From contig OY482848.1 in NCBI GenBank assembly GCA_960531495.1, positions 34,812,020 to 34,876,019 on the forward strand: DNA of 64,000 nucleotides, written 5' to 3'. This document shows, piece by piece, positions 42,811-51,823 of the stretch. Source of the DNA: Zeus faber (lineage: Eukaryota > Chordata > Actinopteri > Zeiformes > Zeidae). The translations under genes were made by a program, and so were the position numbers. Position 1 is the first letter of the stretch; every line of letters begins with the position of its first letter. The notes below the pieces were generated by a model that did no database searches, was not told where the DNA came from, and worked only from the letters and a program-made list of their open reading frames with translations.

Positions 42811-44170
42811 CTACGTCTGAGACTCCGCCTCCCGCTCTGGCCCCGCCCTCAAGCGGATGCTCTTGATTGACAGGTACGTCTCCTCTTCGGGGTCATAGTA
42901 GTAGAACTTCCTCAGGTAGGAGATCAGGGGTCTACAGACAGGCAGGGACACGGTAAAAACACAATACAAGGCTCTCAACATTTAAACACCGTTGGATATC
43001 GCTGCTCTGGACGATTTAGGATAATTGGAAACCGTTTGTCGTGGACCAAGGGGCGTAGTCAAGCACCGGCTGTGGACGACAGCACGGTTCCCTTTCCCGC
43101 GGCCGCCAAGCTGCCTCAAATCGGCCTAATCAGCGCCCACGCGGCACTGATTGGTACGGCTTGAGGCAGGGAGCTTTCTTAATGTGTGTCTGTCTTGCAG
43201 AGGGGATCCGCGCACAGGCCCGGCAGCTGACCGGGAGCCAGCTCGGAACGCCATTTCTCCTGTTCCCGAATCATCCTCATGATTATCATAATTATTATTA
43301 TTGATTATTATTTATACGTGTGGCCGTCCGTTTGCTGCTTTACTGCTCCCTTTGCTGTCCGTCTTCGTGCCTCCTTTGCTGCTGGATTTACTGCCCCCTT
43401 TACTGCCTGCTTTGATGGCTGCTTTGCTGCTTTACTGTCTGCTTTACTGCCTGCTTTACTGACTGTTTTGGTGCCCACGTTGCTGATTTAGGGTCTGCTT
43501 TACTGCCCACTTTGCTGCTTTACTGCCTGCTTTGCCGCCCGCTTTGGTGCTTTACTGTCTGCTTTACTGCCTGCTTTGCTGCCCGCTTTGCTGCTTTACT
43601 GTCTGCTTTACTGTCTGCTTTACTGCCTGCTTTGGTGCTTTACTATCTGCTTTACCGCCCGCTTTGGTGCCCGCTTGGCTGCTTTACTGTCTGCTTTACT
43701 GCCTGCTTTGCTCCCCGCTTTGCTGCTTTACTGTCTGCTTTACCGCCCGCTTTGGTGCCCGCTTTGCTGCTTTACTGTCTGCTTTACTGCCTGCTTTGCT
43801 GCTTCGCTGCCTGCTTCGCTGGCCCAAGGCGAGCCGAGCCGGTAGCGTGCGGTGGAAAGGGCTGTCTGAGTTGTCCGTCGGAGCTGGACGTCCCTCAAAC
43901 AGCCTTCTCAAGTCAGGCAGAAATGTGGAAATGTTCTCAAATGTAAACAGAACTTTAAGGCAGCGTCCAAATGTGGCTCGGAGCCTGTTGCGCGGCTGTG
44001 TTGGGAGGGAGGCGGAGGGACCTCGTACTTGGGCAGTGGAAGCTCCTGGATGTGGTCGATTCGGACCATCTGTCGGATGCAGAAGCGGCAGAGATGCTGC
44101 AGGGACTTGACGTTGCTGAAGCGGGACACGGGGTAGAGCAGCTGCACGGGGGTGGGGGGCAGACCTGCAC

Positions 44171-44209
<39 letters not shown>

Positions 44210-45654
44210 ACGTCAAATAAGGGAACGCCCACTTTTGACAAATCTTTAACATGTTTACTGGGATGTTTTTACAGGATAGGTACAGGTACTCCTCACTTAA
44301 CGACCTACCTGTTTAACGACCGTTTGGACTTATGACCAGCTCTTGGACCAGTCGGCGTTGTTCAACGCGTACAATAGCACGGCGTGCGCTCAGTATTCTC
44401 TACACTTGTGTTCGCAATGGCCACGCCCCCCTTACCGTGTAAAAACACGGCCCCTCGCTTATCCACCAATTCCCTTGACGACCTGGCCCTAGGAACAGAA
44501 CTCGGTCGTAATGTGAGCAGTACCTGTACACAACATATCTTCTACATAAGGGGGCCCCTCCCGTCGGCTGCGCTGGAGCCCAGGCGGCTTGCCCCGGTGG
44601 CTTAAGGTGTGCCGCGACCTGGCGGGGCTGTGGAGGGCGCCGCCGGGAGGGCCCGCATGCCGGCGGCCTGCTGCCATCTGCGGGGGGGGGGGCACCCGGG
44701 AAACATCCGGGTGCCCCACACTGAGCACACTCTGATAGGTGGACGGGTGCTCTGGGCTGGCCGGGTGGGGCGTCCGGTCGGCTGCGGTGGTGCGGGCCTC
44801 GCCCTTGCGTGGGGCGTGGGTGGGGGGTCCCGCAGAGCGAGCGCTTCGGGCTGGGTGTCGGCCCGTCGGCGCGGGGCCCGTGGTCCGTGCCTGGGTCCCG
44901 CGCCCCGCGGCTGTGTCTTGTGCCTGCACCTGGGGGTGGGTTGGACGTGTGCGCCCCTGGGGTGCGGGGTCTCCTCGTGCTCCCCGGGACCGGGTTATGC
45001 TCCTTGGGGCCGGGCGTGGGGGCTTCCGGGGGTCCTCCGTGGCTGCAGGGCTGCGGGGTTGTTTGTCTCACCCGCGGTAATTCTCCCCCTTGGAGGAGTG
45101 ATGACTTGTTTAAAGAGCCTTCTCCAGAGAGGGGGGTTGGTGCTGGCTCTGTAGCTCTTATCATCCTGCAGCTCGTCCACAGGACACAGTTGTTGCAGCA
45201 GATGTTGATGATTAAACAATGAATAAACAGTTTCATTGCAGGTTGACGAGTTCAAACTCTGTCCTAAATGCAAAGGAACAAATACTCTGTGTTGTACGTC
45301 CAGCGCGCTGCCAGCACAGGTTAAAGAGTAAAATGAGAAAGGAGAGTAGAAGATATTGAACAACCAAGGTGTAATAAAATGGAGCAGATGAATCACAGTA
45401 ATACACACAATGAGGGAGTAAAGTTACATAATGTTCATGTATATAGGACAGTGACGAGATTCAAAATGGACACAGATACACGAGCTTCAATATTCATAAC
45501 GAAATACAACTATTTACTCAGGTGTTACACACACACACACATGTGCGCCCTCTGTATCTACCTCCACCTGTCTCTCTCTACCTCCGCCCTTCTCCCACTC
45601 CATCCTTGCCTCTCACTCCCTCTCCATCCCTCTCTCTCCCTCCCCCCTCTCCAT

Positions 45655-45689
<35 letters not shown>

Positions 45690-47162
45690 GCTCTCCCTCT
45701 CTCTCTCTCCCCCTATCCCTCCCTCTCTCTCCATCTCTCTCCCCCCTCTCCCTCCCCCCCTCTCTCTCTCTCCCCCTATCCCTCCCTCTCTCTCCATCTC
45801 TCTCCCCCCTCTCCCTCCCCCCCTCTCTCTCTCGCTCTGAGTGTACCTGGAACTCTGGAGCGCAGGAAGTAGAGGAACTTCCCGTTCTTGGAGTGCATGA
45901 TGGCTCGCTCGATGAACTCCACCACCGAGTGGCAGCGGTCCTCGAACTTGGGGTGACACCACAGGCTGAACGTCCCTGGAGGAGGGAGGAAAACCAAACG
46001 CCAACGCGGCGGCCACAAGGTGGCGCGTGAGCTCCACACGCCCACGGTTCTGACGCTCAATTGCGGAGGCGTGTCGCAAAAAGTTGGTGCCTGAAGTGAC
46101 TCAAACGACCGACATTTTTGGGGCAAAAGACTCAACTGTAGTTATTAAGACCTCATATAAAATGTTGGTACCATAACACACCCAATGCAAAAATTATGTT
46201 TTTCACAAGTGCTAATCTATAACCAAAGTCTGCATTAGTCACTGACACTTTCCAAGTTCCCACACATTTTTTTTTTATACCACATCCTTATTACAATGTC
46301 CTTAAGCAAGCACCTCCTTGATCGGCGTGCGTCCACCGTCCCCGAAGCAGAGAGCGCTTTCGCCAACGAGTGAACTTTTATTTTGAAGGTTTCATCCGAA
46401 TCCACGCCACAGCGCTGTCGTACGCACATTTCGTATCCGGTTTAAGAAAGGGCTTCTCCGCCTCTTTTGGACCATGAGCCCATTTATAGGAGAGCAATGC
46501 ATTTTAATATTATTTTGGAGTCAGCGCCACTGATGTTATGCGTTATGATTCAAATTTAGGCCTTTAAACAACAGATTGAGGCTAAAAGATCAGTCGGAGG
46601 TCAAAATGCAAATATCCCACATTGCAAATTAGGAAACTGTCTCACATGAATTTAGCCACCGGCTGCTTTTATTATATCAAAGGGCATTGAGAGAGCTCCA
46701 TGCCCATTTATATAGAAATCATAATATATTTCAATCCTATTTAACTAGCTTCTTTTTCTTAAATTGGAGAATCAGCAACAGCTCACAGGAAAACATAGGC
46801 AATAATAATGAAAATTTAAAAAAAGAAAATGGCAATATCTGGAAAAATGTGGAAATAGACGATAAAGCAAAAAAAAAAACAATAAAATAATAGTAAAAGT
46901 CAAATCATTTAATACAATTCCAACAGTAAAATAAAAGAAATGCAAGGAAAAAAACCCTCAATATTTTAAATGGAAAGTCTGGATGCGGCTCACCGCGGTA
47001 GTGCTCCATGCGCGTGTGGTGCGTGACGCCCTGCGAGCGGAAGCTGAGGCTCAGGATGTAGCGCGGGTCCGAGCTGTCCCGCACCAGGAAGGACCCGTCC
47101 GGCTTCCCTTTCAGCTTCATCTCCGCGTCCTCCCAGTTCATGGGCCCCCAGTACCAGCCGCA
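42811..47162 (-). CDS. socs7: SOCS7 exons 6-9: SH2 domain and SOCS box
   Basis: Exon 6 (46994-47162) starts CGWYWGPMNWEDAEMKL and contains FLVRDS, whose Arg contacts phosphotyrosine. Exon 7 (45847-45975) has FSLWCHPKFEDRCHSVVEFI and finishes the SH2 domain. Exon 8 (44029-44164) has LPPTPVQLLYPVSRFSNV and the BC box SLQHLCRFCIRQ. Exon 9 (42811-42931) completes the Cul5-type motif (LPLPKPLISYLRKF) and ends RAGPEREAESQT with stop TAG at 42,811-42,813. All key residues are present. Confidence 0.95.
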
Positions 47163-47167
47163 CTGCG

Positions 47168-47209
<42 letters not shown>

Positions 47210-47554
47210 AACAGTACAAGTTCTGTGATACTGTACTTCAGTTTATTTTACGAGTATCCATATCTACTTCCGTATATTCCATTTTGGACTTTTACTCCAT
47301 TACATTTCAAAGTGAATATCAGTACTTATTAGGCGCATCATCTGCTGAAAAAAGCCAGAGTAGTACTTTGCGAAAGTATATTAGACTTTTTTTAGTGTAT
47401 AAAGAGGATTTTTACTTTTAACACTTTGGAGTACATTTAAGAGAAAGAACACAACATTTATTGGAGTAAGCTTCAGTCAGGATGTTTGTACTTTTGCTGA
47501 CGTAATGCTGTATATCTGAGTACTTCTTCCATTGGAAAGCAGCTCCACACACAC

Positions 47555-47594
<40 letters not shown>

Positions 47595-49320
47595 TCTCCA
47601 GTTCTCTCAGACTGGCAGTGAAGTTGGTGGCTTCCGGCCGCCGCAGGGGGCAGAGCGTCGGGGGCGTGGCCAGGCGGGCGGCGGGCAGGACGTCGGCTTG
47701 TAACTGGTTGGAATGAGGCAGTGCCCGCAGGAAGGCGTCTGGAACACACGGGGGAGGCCGTGAGACCCTCAGGTCACATGATCCGGCCTCTGTCCTGTCG
47801 GCCGCGCACGCTCCTCTGCGTCGGCGCGTCGAAGCCGCCCACGTTCCGGCATATGAATCGACCTTTATCTCGCCCCAAAACACCCCGCCCGGCAGGCGAG
47901 GCCCACGCGCGCCGCATCAGCAAACCCAACTGAAATTTCACCTCCCGCGACGTCACTTCAGGGACCTTAGCGTCGATTCTAAAGAGACATGATTTCTAAA
48001 AAAAGTCTAGATTGGGGGTAAATAAATACACTATATACACTAAATAGCTCAAATTGATGAAATACTCAAATCTAGGACTAGAATATACTACTATACAGCT
48101 AAAATATTACAATTGGGGCGTGGCAGCTCAGTGCTTCGCAGTGTTGCCTCACAGCAAGAAGGGTTAGGGTTTGAATTCCTATGCACATGCGTATGCCCCA
48201 CCCCGCCCCAAAAAGACATGACGTGCATCTCAGGGTACGACGCACCCGCCGACGCCCCTGAGCAAGGCAGGGGCCACGATCTGGGATTGGTCTCTGGAAG
48301 CCCCGACGTGGGCGGCTCATCTCACTGCTCATCTCACTGCTCCCGGACACGAAACGATTAATAAAGTATAAAATATATAATAAATAACATATTTCTGAAC
48401 GGAGTTTGTATAAGAGTGAGATACTCAGTCAACTCTGAAAACCGGGGGTGACAAAGGTTCTGTTTTCTTGGAAATGAAAACGACGGCGTTGCTCTTATCA
48501 TGACGCGCTCATGGCGGCCCGTTACCATGGGCGTCTCCTTACCGTTGAGGCTGAGGCTGTGCTGCATGGTGGCGTGGGAGGGGTGAGGAGGGGGGAGAGG
48601 CAGGGGGAGGGACTGCAGGGAGGCCCCCATGACGCTCACCAGGAAGGGCCCGGGCTGCGGCCCGCCTATGTCGTCTGGAACGGCATCGGGGGTGGAGGTG
48701 AGGGGGTGAGGTGGGGGTGGGGGGGTGCAAAAGGAGGGCAGGAAGGGGGGGGGGGGCGCAAGAAGAACAAGAGGAAGGGGTTGAGGAAGTGCGGAATACC
48801 CACAATGCAACCTGCCGCCAAGAACCGGGACAAATGCTGAAGAAAAAACCTTTTTCACGCCGTGACTCATAGACGAAAAAAAAAAAAACACGAAACGTCG
48901 CCGCACAAGGTGCGCATCATCGGGGTCCGGTGAGGCCCAGCCGCGGTCTGGGTCGGTGCCGTTGGGTGACATCGGTGAGAATGAGAAGGGTAGGAATCGG
49001 CATCGGCCGTGGGAGAATGTGTTGGGCTTGAGATTTGCGACATTTTGCGGTTGGTACGGCGCCCATATGCAGATATCTAACACCCTATTGACACCACAAT
49101 GTGCGGGTTTACCTGGGTTTAAAAAAAATACTCTCATGAAAGGCGATTGACGCCTTTTCCCGCTGCCGGGAAGAATGCCGTTTGTTGTTTTTTTTTTGGA
49201 TGCGTCAAATTGGACGTGGCGAACATGTGGGGAAAAGGGGTGTGTCATGGTTCCAGTGTGATTGGGAAGGAAACAGTAGAGAGAGCAACTCAAAACAACA
49301 GCGACTTAAAACTGTAAAAC

Positions 49321-49396
<76 letters not shown>

Positions 49397-50626
49397 GTAT
49401 GTATTTTGAGCCGTTCAAGAGGAGCCATCGTGGTCCAACATCCCTTCCCTATCCCGCATTAGGTTGGGGAACACCCGGATTTGAGACCGCAGGCCGAGGC
49501 CCTGGGCCTCAACGGAGCTGTGGGGAGGCTGAGCGGACGGAGCCGCCCTGGCCGCCGTCAATCCCGGGTCAGGTGCAGCCGTCGCTCGTCGAAATCGGGA
49601 GTTATTGACTTTTTTTCCACCCACATGGGGCACCGTGAAATGTTGTGGGTGTGGGGATCGCACCGTGGGGAGCGGCGGGGTTCTCCGCCGCCGGTGCTCC
49701 GCGCTGCTTCTGCTGTCGCCTTTTTCCCCCCCCAAGTTTCACAGTTTTATGTCGTTGTTTGTTTAAGTCGCTGTCTCCTCCGCTGTTTGGCTCCCGATCA
49801 CGCTGGCGCCGTGACACGCCCCTTTTCCGGTGTGTTGGCGACGTCGAACGTGACGCACCGGGGGGGGGGGGAGAGAACAGCATTTTTCCCGGCAGTGGGA
49901 AAGGTGTCACTCACCTCAAATTAGCGGGTTTATTGAACCCAGGTAAACCCGCAAATGTTTGTGTAAAAACGGTACTGCAGGATCATTTGACCCGGGACTG
50001 AAACCCCGGTTTTACCTTTCCCACTGATGGCAATTAGCGGGTCTTTAGCGCAGTGAGGATGGGGTACAAGACACACATGACAACAGACAAAGGGCTCGAC
50101 ACCGTCGGCGCAAACAGTGGACGTGATCAGATCCGCGGGTTTTCTGTCGTGGTTGATACGTGGGGAAAAAAAAAAAAGAGCCAGAAGAACAGAACCGACC
50201 GGCTCCCGTTTAAAGGACCCCAATGCCGGTAATGAGGATGCACAGAACCCGGTGGGGTACTGGGGTTCCCCCGTTTCACGGTTTACTTTTGCAACTCAGT
50301 GACAGTTTTGTTCGTATATGATTTGATTTGAACAAAAGAAAAAACAAAAAAAAAAAAAAAACGATCACTGAAAACACGGGATACATCATTGACACACTTC
50401 CAAAAACACTACCCAAAAAAGAAACGGATCCATGCATCCCTAGTTACCGATTGAACAATAAACTGTTTCTACTGGAGGGGAGGGAGCGCAGTCCGCTCAA
50501 GGGGTATTTCAAAATATAAGCCGTTGAACGGAGGACGGTTAGTGCATGGACGGTTGTTTCGGACCAAAGGCTGAGGCGTGTCCATGCGAGGAGGAGGAAG
50601 GGGAGGAACAGGCCGCATGGGAGAGA

Positions 50627-50663
<37 letters not shown>

Positions 50664-51764
50664 GGGGAGAAAGAGAGATGGGTGGGGGTGGGTGGCAGGT
50701 ACCTAGGAGGCTGAGACTTCGGCGTGGGGGAGGTGGGGGGGTGGGGGGGTGCGGCGTGTTCACCCCCCGCCGCGAAATGTCCACGTCCACCAACGAGACG
50801 GTCTCACCTGCACCGGGGGGGGGGGGGGACAGAGAAAGTCATTGTGGTGGACCAAGGGGCGTGGTCAAGCATCGGCGGGTCAGGGAGCTTCCTTAATGTC
50901 TGTCTTGCAGAGCGGATCGGCGCACGGCTCGTCAGACGACCAGAAGCCAGAGAGCGGAAAGCCACCCCTCCTGCGCCCGAAAATATTATCATCATCATCA
51001 TCATCATTATTATTATTATTTATTATTTATACTTCTGGCCAGCGAGCCTTTTTGTTCTCATAAAAACTCTTGCCATGTTGGCAAACCACGGCATGAAAGA
51101 CTCCGTCTCCCTCCCTAAAACCTGTGGCAGAGACTCACAGTCCTTTAATCATCTGCAGACAACTTTTATTGTTTGTCTTTTGATAAACTCTCCCTCTTAT
51201 CATCTTGTACTTTGCCAATTGTTGATATTTGGAGGGCTGTGTGTGTGCTCATTTTGTGTATGCGTGTGTGTGTGTGTGTGTGTGTTCTCATATGCATGCA
51301 TGTCTGTGTGTGTGTGTGTGTGTGCGTGCGTGTGTGTGTGTGGTTGATGCTCGTCAGTGTTTTGTCAGTGTTGCGTAGGTATTCACCCTGCGGCGTCATC
51401 ATCTTCATATTGTGACGCAAATAAAGCCTTTTTGAATGTCAAACTGACAGAGATGCAGAGAGACAGGCAGGGAGACCGGTGCAATGGGCCAAGAAAGACA
51501 GAAAAGACTTCCCGGTTCAATGGTGTAACCGTCCCTCCCCACATCCCATAACGCCTCACGGTGCAGATTTAAAGAATCAGTCTGAGCTGGTTCCTGGTTC
51601 CCAGCATCTCCAGGTTCAACACTGAGACCCCACTTCACACACTTCTTACCCGAAAAAGCAGAGAGTGCAGCCGGAGAGAAGGAACTTTGGGCCCTGGTCA
51701 GTCTGGGTTGGCTGCGGAACGGAGAGAAAGACACATCAATAGACAGACAGACAGACAGACAGAC

Positions 51765-51823
<59 letters not shown>

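Larger units (their letters stand above)
49075..49980. mobile_element. Long inverted-repeat (fold-back-like) element with captured SOCS7 exon 1 segment
   Basis: The left arm (about 49,075-49,321) and the reverse complement of the right arm (about 49,734-49,980) align along their length: GCGGGTTTACCTGGGTT, CCGCTGCCGGGAA against CCACTGCCGGGAA, GGAAAAGGGGTGTGTCATGG against GGAAAAGGGGCGTGTCACGG, GCGACTTAAAACTGTAAAAC against CGACATAAAACTGTGAAAC. The 412-bp centre holds an AT microsatellite, then 165 bp nearly identical to SOCS7 exon 1, then 145 bp of unknown origin. There is no transposase. Exact ends and target duplication were not found. It could be a non-autonomous transposon, or two inverted insertions around an unrelated exon duplication. 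Confidence 0.7.

Noticed and set aside
44015..44035. SOCS7 exon 8 ending at GAG before GTCCCT (giving PKYE)
   Set aside because: That donor is out of phase with the last exon; using GTACGA after CCCAA restores the conserved PKPLISYLRKF.
45522..45872. Pro/Ser/Leu-rich plus frames of about 116-153 codons
   Set aside because: Translation of a CT/CCT simple repeat adjacent to SOCS7 exon 7.
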